Shown here one piece after another: positions 56,120 through 64,000 of a stretch of 64,000 bases of DNA. The stretch is from NCBI RefSeq assembly GCF_017742995.1, contig NZ_CP072425.1, forward strand, positions 2,976,001 through 3,040,000. Direction: 5' to 3'. Source of the stretch: Pseudoalteromonas viridis (GTDB lineage: Bacteria; Pseudomonadota; Gammaproteobacteria; Enterobacterales; Alteromonadaceae). Both the position numbers and the translations under genes were made by a program. Each line of letters opens with the position of its first letter. Within the stretch, counting starts at the first letter, position 1. The notes under the pieces are model-generated. The model was not told where the DNA came from, made no database searches, and worked only from the letters and a program-made list of their open reading frames with translations.

Positions 56120-56863
56120 TTACTTAGGCTGGGCATCCAGCGATTGGCCATTGACCTCGGCCGAGTCATCGGACATCAGATAGAGGTAAGTCGGCATCAG
56201 TTCTTCGGGGGTTTTTAGTTTGTCTTTATCTTCGCCCGGATACGCTGTAGCACGCATGCCAGTGCGAGTGGCACCTGGGTTAATACAGTTAATGCGAATG
56301 TTGGTTTTACCGACTTCTGCGGCCCACGTTTGCATCATACCTTCGGTAGCGAACTTCGAAATGGCATAAGCGCCCCAAAATTCACGTCCCTGACGGCCCA
56401 CTCCAGAAGAGGTAAAGATAATGGAAGCGCTGGGGGATTTACGCATCACAGGGAACAGATATTTAGTGATCATAGCCTGTGCGGTAACGTTCACCTTCAT
56501 GATATTTTCAAACGTGGACACACAAAAGTGCTCTAGCGGGCCCAGTGAGCCCAAAATAGAGGCGTTATTTAGCAGCCCGTCAAGCTTGCCAAATTGTTGT
56601 TCGATAGTCGCGGCAAGATCTCGATAGTGTTGTTTTGTCGCGCCTTTCAGGTCTAAAGGCACAATGGCTGGCTGCGGATATCCCGCCGCAACGATTTCGT
56701 CATAAACACATTCCAGTTTTTGGGTGGTTTTACCCAGCAGAATCACCGTCGCGCCATGTTTGGCATAGGTCAGTGCGGCAACCCGGCCAATGCCATCGCC
56801 TGCACCTGTGACCAAAATCACTTTGTTTTCTAAAGCATTCTCAGCTGCTTGATAAGTATGCAT
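56120..56863 (-). CDS. yciK: Short-chain dehydrogenase YciK
   Basis: A 247-residue classical SDR. The cofactor site is VILVTGAGDGIGRVAALTYAKHG near residue 16, the NNAS motif is LLNNASILG, the catalytic Ser is in FTSSGVGRQGREFWGAYAISKFA, and the Tyr-Lys is in that same YAISK. The start at 56863 has CAGAGG upstream; the frame is open 13 codons further up. yciK next to rluB is a conserved order. Substrate unknown. Confidence 0.92.
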   Translation of the reverse strand: MHTYQAAENALENKVILVTGAGDGIGRVAALTYAKHGATVILLGKTTQKLECVYDEIVAAGYPQPAIVPLDLKGATKQHYRDLAATIEQQFGKLDGLLNNASILGSLGPLEHFCVSTFENIMKVNVTAQAMITKYLFPVMRKSPSASIIFTSSGVGRQGREFWGAYAISKFATEGMMQTWAAEVGKTNIRINCINPGATRTGMRATAYPGEDKDKLKTPEELMPTYLYLMSDDSAEVNGQSLDAQPK

Positions 56864-57132
56864 TTTGAACCTCTGAGGTAAATTTTCAGCATATTTTACC
56901 ACATACCACAGCCAAGTTATCGAATTTATTGTAAATATGGCTGGCGAAACGCTACACTTTGCGTTAACTTAAACTGGTCTAATGTCTTATTAAAAGCAGA
57001 TTTACCTTTAAGTACCTTTTTGCAAAGGTTTTAACTAAATATTCTCTGATTGGTCAATTTATCAGCTAAATTAAGCAGTTAGGTTGAGTTCAGGGCTAAG
57101 AATAATAATAAGATTATGTCGGAGCCAAATAA

Positions 57133-59550
57133 ATGAAAAAAATGCTACTCTCACTCGCGGTTTCTGCAGCCTTAGCAGGTTGTGGTGGCGGTGAAACCCT
57201 TGAAGATGTAAAACAAGAAAGCACAGCTGTAACACCCAGCGCCTCGATTAAATTCGACCCATCAAATGGGGTGATTTCTGTGCCTAATGATCTGCTGTTT
57301 AACGGCACTAAGGACGGCACGATCAATATCCCAGGCGAGCTGAATGATGACGGCTCTGTCAAAGTTCAGCGTGCACATTATGCCGACCCTTCACTGGCTA
57401 TAGGCGCACTGGATGGTTGGTCAACACAAATGCCGTTTGCGATCGATTTGACAGTACCTGCGGGTGTTGAAATTGACGCCGCCAGTGTCTCAACGCCAGG
57501 CGCGGTGAGAATTTTTGAAGTGGTCATGGGGGCCAGCCTGACAGATCAGGACTGCGCAACAGTGCCGGCCGGAATCGCCTGTAAAGGGGTTGCCGAGCTG
57601 ACCAACGGCCTGCAGGGGGACTTTATCGCTAAGTTGGGCGCGGATGGCAAAAGCATCAATGTGATCCCGATGAAGCCGCTTAAGTCGGCGACTACCTATA
57701 TCACAGTACTAACAACGGGCCTGAAAGACAGTTCGGGTAGTGTTGCACCTTCTTCAACTTATACTTTGCTCAAACAAGAAGCGCCTTTGGTGACGCCTGC
57801 GCAAAAGGGCCTGCAAGCGGTTGTGAAAAGTTATGAGAACGCGGTGACCTCGCTCGGTACTGTGACCAGTGAAGAAATCATTTTCTCTGCGGCGATGACA
57901 ACGCATTCAACTTTTGAGGTGATGGGCGCGGTTAAACAGCTACTGGCAGCGTCTTTAACGACAGATCAAAAACCGGTATTGAGTGTTGGCCAACAGCCTG
58001 CTGATGGTTTGACGGTTGCTGATTTGCCGGGTCTTCCTTTATCTGATGAAGTGCGTCCTTTGTTCCGCTCTGTAAGATACCTCAAGGGTAATGTCGTGTT
58101 ACCGCGTTACCTGGGAGAGCCGCAAGCGAAAGAAGACGCGGCACTGGCAGATACCTACTGGCAGGCACAGTGTGATAACGCAGCAGCGGTTGCCGGCTAC
58201 ATTCAGGCAACGGGTGGCACACCAGAGCTCAGAGAAGGTAACGATACTCTGTGTAATGCGCTCTCTGGCGGTCGTTTAAGAGACCTAGGCCTGGATCAGC
58301 ATAAGTTTGTTAGCAAATACAACCCAATTCCAAAAGCCCTGGGTGCGAATAACATTCCTGTGCAGATCACTATGCCTGCAGATGAGACAAACCGTCCTGA
58401 AACGGGTTGGCCAGTCGTAATTATGCAACACGGTATTACCAGTAAAAAAGAAGACATGTTAGGTCTGACACTGGCACTAACCCAGGCAGGTTTTGCGACT
58501 GTTGCAATTGACCACCCGCTGCATGGTGAACGTGGTATTGATGTAGATGGCGATGGTGAAGACGACTTCAATGCGTCGACTAAGAGTGTGTTGCACTATA
58601 TGAACCTGCAATCACTGTTAGTTGCCCGTGATAACCTGCGTCAGTCAACGGCCGACTTACTTGGCCTGCGTTTGGGCCTGAACTTTATTAACCAGGCAAC
58701 CGCGGTTCCATTACTGTTCAATACTCAGGATGTCAGCTTTATTGGCCACTCACTGGGCTCAGTTGTTGGACCTGGCTTTATCGCTTTGGCCAACTCGCCG
58801 CTGAATGATCAGGTTGATGCCTTGTTTAACGTGAAAGCGGGTGCGCTATCAAGTGGCGGTTCAGGCATTGCTAACTTCCTGGTGGAATCGGCTTCGTTCG
58901 GTCCTGTGGTGAAAAGTGCTGTACTGTCTGCTGCAACAGATTTAGCGGTATCAAAACAGTTTAATGCTTACCTTGGAGAAGGGGCGATTGCAGACTGTGG
59001 CCAATACGCAGCGGATGCCGGTGCGTTTGCAAACTGCGCTTACTCAACCTTTACAGCTCAGTTAGCGGCCAACGGTGACACAGTTGCACTGGGCGCAATT
59101 GATGCAACAGTCACGCAGTTTGCTTATGCGGCGCAAAGCGTACTTGGCAGCGCCGACCCAATTAACTACGCAGGCACTGTTAACGCACTGGGTACGCCTA
59201 TGTACATGGGCGTGGTTGTTGGCGGTGAGAACGGCAACAAAGAAGATCAGGTTATTCCACCTTCGACTCTAAGCAATCCACTATCAGGCAGCTTGCCAAT
59301 GGCTGCTATGATGGGACTGACAGCGGTTTCAGAGTCTCCAGAGGTTGATGGTACAGCAGGCAGCTATGTGGTTAAGTTCAGTCAGGGCCACCACAGCTCA
59401 TTGCTGACCACCAGCTTTGACGAGCGCTCTGGTGGTACAGCTGAAGGTCATGCAGCAGCAACAATGGAAATCCAGAAACAACTGGCTACTTTCCTGGCAT
59501 CAAAAGGCCAAATGCTGCCAATCACCAATGATGCTGTTATTGCAAAATAA
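57133..59550 (+). CDS. Surface lipoprotein lipase (VolA / Pla-1/cef family)
   Basis: An 805-residue lipoprotein. The lipobox is AALAGCGGGE (Cys about 17). N-terminal domains include SIKFDPSNGVISVPNDLLFNGTKDGTINIPGE, the hallmark of this lipase family. The alpha/beta-hydrolase part has VVIMQHGITSKKEDMLGL and the nucleophile Ser540 in FIGHSLGSVVG; the C-terminal catalytic His is likely in SQGHHSSLL. VolA of Vibrio is a surface-exposed lysophospholipase that frees fatty acids from host or dietary lipids. CGGAG precedes the ATG, and a terminator follows. Confidence 0.88.
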   Translation: MKKMLLSLAVSAALAGCGGGETLEDVKQESTAVTPSASIKFDPSNGVISVPNDLLFNGTKDGTINIPGELNDDGSVKVQRAHYADPSLAIGALDGWSTQMPFAIDLTVPAGVEIDAASVSTPGAVRIFEVVMGASLTDQDCATVPAGIACKGVAELTNGLQGDFIAKLGADGKSINVIPMKPLKSATTYITVLTTGLKDSSGSVAPSSTYTLLKQEAPLVTPAQKGLQAVVKSYENAVTSLGTVTSEEIIFSAAMTTHSTFEVMGAVKQLLAASLTTDQKPVLSVGQQPADGLTVADLPGLPLSDEVRPLFRSVRYLKGNVVLPRYLGEPQAKEDAALADTYWQAQCDNAAAVAGYIQATGGTPELREGNDTLCNALSGGRLRDLGLDQHKFVSKYNPIPKALGANNIPVQITMPADETNRPETGWPVVIMQHGITSKKEDMLGLTLALTQAGFATVAIDHPLHGERGIDVDGDGEDDFNASTKSVLHYMNLQSLLVARDNLRQSTADLLGLRLGLNFINQATAVPLLFNTQDVSFIGHSLGSVVGPGFIALANSPLNDQVDALFNVKAGALSSGGSGIANFLVESASFGPVVKSAVLSAATDLAVSKQFNAYLGEGAIADCGQYAADAGAFANCAYSTFTAQLAANGDTVALGAIDATVTQFAYAAQSVLGSADPINYAGTVNALGTPMYMGVVVGGENGNKEDQVIPPSTLSNPLSGSLPMAAMMGLTAVSESPEVDGTAGSYVVKFSQGHHSSLLTTSFDERSGGTAEGHAAATMEIQKQLATFLASKGQMLPITNDAVIAK

Positions 59551-59569
59551 TCGCATTTGAGAGATTATG

Positions 59570-59601
59570 AAAAAGCCGCTGTTTTAGCGGCTTTTTTTTT
59601 A
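59570..59601 (+). terminator. Intrinsic terminator after the lipase gene
   Basis: AAAAAGCCGCT-GTTTT-AGCGGCTTTTTTTTT, an 11-bp stem with a long T-run, 20 bases after the stop codon. Confidence 0.93.
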
Positions 59602-59623
59602 CTTAAATTTCAGGAGTAGAAAG

Positions 59624-60637
59624 TTGGCATTTTTATATGAGTACGGATTATTTTTGGCCAAAGCGGTGACTCTGGTCGCTGCACTTGGTGCAGTCATCGC
59701 CATGATTGTTGCAGCAAGTCACAAGCCCAGTTCTCAGTCCGGTGAAATCGAGCTGACCGATATATCTAAACGTCTGGACGAGGCAAAAGAGCAATTTCTG
59801 GCGCAAACGCTGGACAAAAAAGCGCTCAAGGCGCATCAAAAACAGCAGAAAAAAGCGCAATCAGACCAGGCTGAAGAAGATAAGAAGCGGGTTTTTGTCG
59901 TGGAGTTTAGCGGCAGCATGGATGCCCATGAAGTGGAAAACCTCAGAGAAGAAGTGACGGCTATTTTAACGATTGCGGATGCCAAGCAGGATCAGGTTGT
60001 GGTCAACCTGGAAAGTGGTGGCGGGGTTGTGCATGGTTACGGCCTGGCAGCCTCTCAATTGCAACGTATCAAAGATGCCGGGCTGCAACTGACGGTGTGC
60101 GTAGATAAAGTCGCAGCCAGCGGGGGTTATATGATGGCCTGTGTGGCAGACAAAATCATCGCGGCGCCGTTTGCGATTGTCGGCTCTATTGGCGTTATTG
60201 CTCAGCTGCCTAACTTCAACAAGTTGCTTAAAAAGAACGACATTGATTATGAGCAAATTACGGCCGGCGAGTACAAGCGCACGTTAACCCTGTTTGGAGA
60301 AAATACCGATAAAGGACGTGAAAAGTTTCGTGAAGAAATCGAGCATACCCATGGTTTGTTCAAGCGTTTTGTCAGCGACAACCGACCCAATATGGATATA
60401 GACAAAGTGGCAACCGGAGAGCACTGGCTGGCAACCCACGCTCATGAGTTTGCACTGGTGGATGAAATTCGCACCAGCGATGACCTGTTGTTAGATTTAA
60501 ATCAGGCCCATCAGCTTTATCAGGTGCGCTATAAACTGAAGAAATCCATGGCAGAAAAGCTTGGGATTGGTGTGAGCCTGAGCCTTGAAAAAGGAGCGAT
60601 GCGCCTGTTCTCCAAGTGGCAAAAATCAAGCTACTAA
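59624..60637 (+). CDS. sohB: S49 family membrane protease SohB
   Basis: A 337-residue inner-membrane protease. A membrane segment (AVTLVAALGAVIAMIVAAS) at the N-terminus is followed by a charged linker and the S49 domain: VFVVEFSGSMDAHEVENLREEV, the catalytic Ser in DKVAASGGYMMACVADKI, and the catalytic Lys in EYKRTLTLFG. FAIVGSIGVIAQ is also typical. SohB is a signal-peptide-peptidase-like periplasmic protease. The start is TTG with CAGGAG upstream. The next gene is convergent. Confidence 0.92.
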   Translation: MAFLYEYGLFLAKAVTLVAALGAVIAMIVAASHKPSSQSGEIELTDISKRLDEAKEQFLAQTLDKKALKAHQKQQKKAQSDQAEEDKKRVFVVEFSGSMDAHEVENLREEVTAILTIADAKQDQVVVNLESGGGVVHGYGLAASQLQRIKDAGLQLTVCVDKVAASGGYMMACVADKIIAAPFAIVGSIGVIAQLPNFNKLLKKNDIDYEQITAGEYKRTLTLFGENTDKGREKFREEIEHTHGLFKRFVSDNRPNMDIDKVATGEHWLATHAHEFALVDEIRTSDDLLLDLNQAHQLYQVRYKLKKSMAEKLGIGVSLSLEKGAMRLFSKWQKSSY

Positions 60638-60656
60638 ACCATTCGGGCAGTGCGGT

Positions 60657-61151
60657 TTACGTGGTGCCCAGCTCAGGCCTGAGGATAAAGCGCTCTAATG
60701 TGACGTTTTTTTCCGCTACTTTGTGCCAGTGTGCACTTTGCAGACTCAGCTCCACATAACCGGCAGTGACCAGGTTATCAAACTGATGACTACTCAGTTG
60801 ATTGACCAGTATTGTCATCGCCGGGTTATGACCCACCACAGTAATATCAGAGCACTCGTCCGGCAGCAGGTGCAGGCAGTCCATTAAATCTACGGCATCA
60901 AAGGTATAGAGTGCCGGGATCACTTCAACAGTGCCGCTTACCTGGCACTCTGTATGGAGAATGTGCGCGGTATCCAGCGCCCGACGTGCCGGGCTGGTAA
61001 ATATGCGTGTTTGTGGAAGCACCCCAAGTTGTGCGGCCAGTGCCAAAGTGCGACGCACACCTTTGGGCTTAAGTGGCCGGTTGATATCGTGCAGCTGAGC
61101 ATCCTGCCAGCTTGATTTCGCATGGCGAATAAGTCTGAGTGTTTTATTCAT
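60657..61151 (-). CDS. sixA: Phosphohistidine phosphatase SixA
   Basis: A 164-residue histidine phosphatase. The catalytic RHG-type motif is LRLIRHAKSSW near residue 6 (RHAKS is typical of SixA), with the second Arg in TSPARRALDTA and the second His in VVGHNPAMT. E. coli SixA dephosphorylates NPr of the nitrogen phosphotransferase system and was earlier linked to ArcB. Monocistronic by position. Confidence 0.9.
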   Translation of the reverse strand: MNKTLRLIRHAKSSWQDAQLHDINRPLKPKGVRRTLALAAQLGVLPQTRIFTSPARRALDTAHILHTECQVSGTVEVIPALYTFDAVDLMDCLHLLPDECSDITVVGHNPAMTILVNQLSSHQFDNLVTAGYVELSLQSAHWHKVAEKNVTLERFILRPELGTT

Positions 61152-61190
61152 AGTTCACCCGGCTGCATGTAATACCTTTATCAGTGTAGC

Positions 61191-62108
61191 TCATGGTGTT
61201 GCGAACAGCTGGTTTTCGAGCGTGTTGCCGTTTATGAGCTGCTTGTATCGCCAGCCATGATGATGGCATAACTCCAGCAAGGCAATATCCAGCGCCTTGT
61301 GGCTGACATCATACTCAATGACAAATTCATCGGACTGAGATTGTCTGATGTTTTTAACCCCGCTGAGGTGTGCAATCTGCTCTTTCATGTGCTCAGTTAA
61401 CTGTTGTACCTGAAGGGTCAGGAAGGCCGTGTCAGACTCGTTTTGTGCATACCTTTGATGGCTGGTGAGCCTGCCATGATCCAGATAAAGCACAGTGTCA
61501 CATAAGCGCTCCAGCTCACTCAAGTCATGGGAGCTGAGCATAAAGGTGATGTCTTTGCTCAAATCCGCAATCAATGAGCGGATAGCTTTTGCATTAAGGG
61601 GATCCAGCCCGGCTGTTGCCTCGTCCAGCAACACGACTTTGGGTTGCCCAATCAGCGCCTGTGCGATGCAGATGCGTTTTCTCATCCCATGTGACAACTC
61701 TGATGCTTTGGCATTCAGTTGCGCACTGAGGTCGACTAACTCAAGAACGCGAGCCGTTTCACGCTGCGCCTCACGGCGACTTAATCCTTGCAGCTGGCCG
61801 TAAAAGGTCAATTGCTTACCCACCGAAAAGCGCGGATCCAGCTGTGCATCCTGCGGCAAAGCACTGAGCACTCCGAACAGAGCGCTGTCGCCCGGCGTGT
61901 GGTCAAAGACTCGAACATTGCCCGAATCTGCTTGTAAAAAACCGCACAAGATACTGAATAACGTGGTCTTGCCTGCGCCATTGGGGCCTACCAAAGCAAT
62001 GGTACTGCCAGCGTTTATAGAGAAACTGACGTCATCCAGAGCACGCTTCTGGGCAAATCGCTTTGTCAGACCGCTGACCTCAATCGCGATGGAAGTAGCA
62101 GAGTTCAT
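61191..62108 (-). CDS. ABC transporter ATP-binding protein
   Basis: A 305-residue ATPase. Walker A is in LVGPNGAGKTTLFSILCG near residue 38, the signature is in ELSHGMRKRICIAQALIG, Walker B is in KVVLLDEATAGLDPLN, and the switch His is in MLSSHDLSELERL. Residues after about 215 form a C-terminal extension, as in drug or copper-type exporters (NosF-like). Its start overlaps the permease stop by 4 bases, so the two form one transporter. Substrate unknown. Confidence 0.9.
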   Translation of the reverse strand: MNSATSIAIEVSGLTKRFAQKRALDDVSFSINAGSTIALVGPNGAGKTTLFSILCGFLQADSGNVRVFDHTPGDSALFGVLSALPQDAQLDPRFSVGKQLTFYGQLQGLSRREAQRETARVLELVDLSAQLNAKASELSHGMRKRICIAQALIGQPKVVLLDEATAGLDPLNAKAIRSLIADLSKDITFMLSSHDLSELERLCDTVLYLDHGRLTSHQRYAQNESDTAFLTLQVQQLTEHMKEQIAHLSGVKNIRQSQSDEFVIEYDVSHKALDIALLELCHHHGWRYKQLINGNTLENQLFATP

Positions 62109-62914
62109 AGATCTTTCCTCTTGATTAGCCAGTAGGCGACGCTCAGAAGCGCCACTGATTGCAGTACAGGGGTAGCGATGGACAGCAAGTTAATGTCGTA
62201 CCAGGGCGCAATGCGGCTGATGTGCACGCCCGGCAGAGCGTAATATAACCATTGTGCAGCTTCAATATGGCTTGCCAGATAACCAATCAGCAGATTGCCC
62301 ACGGTGAACAACAAAGTGGCATAAATAATACTCAGCCGGGCTGAGCTGGCGAGCAGGTTAAGCAGCGCCATCAGGGCAATAAAGGGCAAAGTGGTCAGAG
62401 CCAGTAACGCAATGATTGCGACCACTTTGAGCAGCCCGCTGAATAGCAAAGCGGTATCTCGAGTCAGCATTAACAGCCAGGCAGCCAGCACGGAGACCGT
62501 TATGAGAGCGAATAGCACGAGCACCTGACCGGTAAAGCGCCCCAACAAGAGCTCTGCGCGGCTGGCACGTAATGTCAGAAACCTGAGCGTGCCCCGTTTT
62601 GCATCCTCGACGGTCTGGTCAGCACTGACAAATAAGGTGAACAATGGAAACGTAAATAGGGCGATGATCCAGTAGACCGATAACTCAGCCTCAGGCCAGC
62701 GCACCAGCTGATAGAGGCCAATAGAACCGGCAACTTGAATGGCAATATCTGAGAATTCGGGACTTCTGAGCACGGAAACCGCGTGATAGATGGGATAGCG
62801 TAATATGATCAGCCACACCATAGTAAAAGCCGCCAGGGCGAGCCAGCCTCGTTTTGTGGCAAACAAACGTGTCAGTTCAAACTGACTGAGTAAGATGATT
62901 CTTTTTAGTGACAT
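62105..62914 (-). CDS. ABC transporter permease
   Basis: A 269-residue protein with six membrane segments (for example GWLALAAFTMVWLIILRYPIY, IIALFTFPLFTLFVSADQTVED, VLVLFALITVSVLAAWLLML). DQTVEDAKRGTLRFLTLRASRAELLLGRF is the loop typical of NosY/ABC-2 type permeases that follow after the second segment. It pairs with the downstream ATPase. Substrate unknown. Confidence 0.87.
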   Translation of the reverse strand: MSLKRIILLSQFELTRLFATKRGWLALAAFTMVWLIILRYPIYHAVSVLRSPEFSDIAIQVAGSIGLYQLVRWPEAELSVYWIIALFTFPLFTLFVSADQTVEDAKRGTLRFLTLRASRAELLLGRFTGQVLVLFALITVSVLAAWLLMLTRDTALLFSGLLKVVAIIALLALTTLPFIALMALLNLLASSARLSIIYATLLFTVGNLLIGYLASHIEAAQWLYYALPGVHISRIAPWYDINLLSIATPVLQSVALLSVAYWLIKRKDL

Positions 62915-62993
62915 AGTGCACTCCTTTTGCGCCTACCTTAACGCAAAAGTCAGAGGATGGAAAAGCGGAGAATTGTTTCAGAGTGTGGCGAAT

Positions 62994-63018
62994 AAAAAAG
63001 GAGCCCGCAGGCTCCTTT
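62994..63018 (-). terminator. Intrinsic terminator of the M2 peptidase gene
   Basis: On the minus strand AAAGGAGCC-TGCG-GGCTCCTTT is followed by TTT; a perfect 9-bp stem 14 bases after the stop codon. Confidence 0.9.
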
Positions 63019-63031
63019 CTCTTGGTGTTGA

Positions 63032-64000
63032 TTACCAACCGCACTGGCGGTTTTTGTTTTGCTCGTCCAGATAGCTCTGAAGCGGGGCAAAGTAATCCAG
63101 AATAGCGGTGGCATCCATTTGCTTACTGCCTGTAACGCTTTCCAGTGCTTCTTGCCATGGGCGGCTGCTGCCCATTTCTAGCATGGCATTTAAGCGCTCA
63201 CCGGCTTCTTTTGAGTTGTACACAGAGCAGCGGTGAATGGCTTCTTTGTTACCTGAAATTTCACACAAAGCTTTGTGGAATTCAAATTGAAGAATGTGTG
63301 CCAGGAAGTAGCGCGTATAAGGTACATTGCCTGGTACGTGGTATTTCGCACCTGGGTCAAAGTCGTTTTCAGTACGTGCGACAGGCGCCTGAAGGCCCTG
63401 ATACTTCTCGCGTAATTCCCACCAGGCTTGGTTATATTCAGCCGGGCTGATTTCGCCGGAGTATACTTTCCAGCGCCATTGGTCAACTAACAGGCCAAAA
63501 GGAATGAAGGCAATTTTATCCAGTGCCATTTTCATCAGCAGGCCAATGTCTTTTGACTCGTCAGGCACCTGATCCAGCAGGCCAATCTCTTTAAGGTAAC
63601 CCGGTGTTACCGACAGCGCTATGGTGTCACCGATTGCTTCGTGGAAACCATCGTTGGCACTTTCCTGATAATACAGCGGTAGCTTGTTGTAGGCGCGCTG
63701 ATAGAAGTTGTGGCCTAACTCGTGGTGAATAACCGAGAATTCTTCGCCAGTGCGCTGGATACACATCTTGATACGCAGATCGTCTTTGTTATCCAGGTTC
63801 CATGCGGATGCATGACACTGTACGTCACGATCCTGTGGCTTGGTAAAGAGTGAGCGAGTCCAGAATGTTTCTGGCAGCGGCTCAAAGCCCATTGAAGTGA
63901 AGAACTTCTCGGCGCCTTTGACCATTTTGATTTCGTCGTAGTTATGCTTTTCAAGCAACTCAGTCACGTTATAGCCCGGATCAGCATTTTCCGGTGCAAC
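63032..64000 (-). CDS. M2 family peptidyl-dipeptidase (ACE-like), 3' part
   Basis: The reading frame runs open off the window edge, so only the C-terminal about 320 residues are seen. The zinc motif HHELGHNFYQ (HExxH) and the downstream Glu in SANDGFHEAIGDTIAL define the M2/ACE family. WRWKVYSGEISPAEYNQAWWELREKYQGL and YTRYFLAHILQFEFHKALC are also characteristic. Family members remove C-terminal dipeptides and are usually exported in bacteria, but the N-terminus is outside this window. A terminator lies just downstream. Confidence 0.9.
   Translation of the reverse strand, partial: VAPENADPGYNVTELLEKHNYDEIKMVKGAEKFFTSMGFEPLPETFWTRSLFTKPQDRDVQCHASAWNLDNKDDLRIKMCIQRTGEEFSVIHHELGHNFYQRAYNKLPLYYQESANDGFHEAIGDTIALSVTPGYLKEIGLLDQVPDESKDIGLLMKMALDKIAFIPFGLLVDQWRWKVYSGEISPAEYNQAWWELREKYQGLQAPVARTENDFDPGAKYHVPGNVPYTRYFLAHILQFEFHKALCEISGNKEAIHRCSVYNSKEAGERLNAMLEMGSSRPWQEALESVTGSKQMDATAILDYFAPLQSYLDEQNKNRQCGW

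Overview
The window looks like a chromosomal segment of a marine gammaproteobacterium of the Alteromonadales, most likely Pseudoalteromonas. This rests on gene content and order, not on a database search: the run trpEGD(CF)BA / rnm-yciO-scpA-scpB-rluB-yciK-lipase-sohB, a VolA/Pla-1-type surface lipoprotein lipase, a TonB-dependent receptor beside a TPR-sulfotransferase, several Na+-coupled amino-acid transporters, and roughly mid-40s percent GC by eye.

Layout. (1) 1-3.0 kb: the 3' end of a 23S rRNA gene, a 5S gene and its terminator, then about 1 kb of tandem partial 5S 3' ends. These are mixed with two families of small-hairpin repeats, and four of the five units end in an intrinsic terminator. 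(2) 3.0-5.9 kb: a periplasmic PQQ-type aldose dehydrogenase and an OprO/OprP-type porin. (3) 6.0-13.1 kb: a complete 4-hydroxyproline catabolic locus (M24 prolidase-like peptidase, D-hydroxyproline oxidase, deaminase, epimerase, ketoglutarate-semialdehyde dehydrogenase, GntR/FCD regulator) with a perfect 12-bp palindrome as candidate operator. A TPR-sulfotransferase and a TonB-dependent receptor follow. (4) 17.9-21.8 kb: an AT-rich accessory patch of small unrecognised genes and a candidate structured RNA. (5) 22-45 kb: core genes including yafJ, purMN, a GGDEF-EAL protein, a MlaC-like protein, an N-terminally extended GAPDH, an M14 carboxypeptidase, an AGCS symporter with an inserted soluble segment, a zinc-ribbon/yeaC/DUF349 operon, yfcH, an AI-2E-family permease, a PhoPQ-like operon with PepSY and LprI-like genes, an NSS transporter, a CPBP protease and HU. 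(6) 45.2-52.1 kb: the trp operon on the minus strand, preceded by two complete tandem transcription attenuators, each with its own WWW leader peptide. (7) 52.3-64 kb: rnm, yciO, scpAB, rluB, yciK, lipase, sohB, sixA, an ABC exporter pair, and an M2 (ACE-like) dipeptidase cut by the window edge.

How the genes work together. The hydroxyproline locus, the prolidase-like peptidase and the adjacent receptor suggest use of collagen-type peptides, with carbon entering as 2-oxoglutarate; the link between receptor and pathway is inference from adjacency. The most unusual signals are the tandem trp attenuators, the 5S-fragment/terminator array, the candidate RNA at about 21.05-21.16 kb, and the inserted segment in the AGCS symporter. 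No CRISPR array, complete insertion sequence, prophage or tRNA gene was seen.
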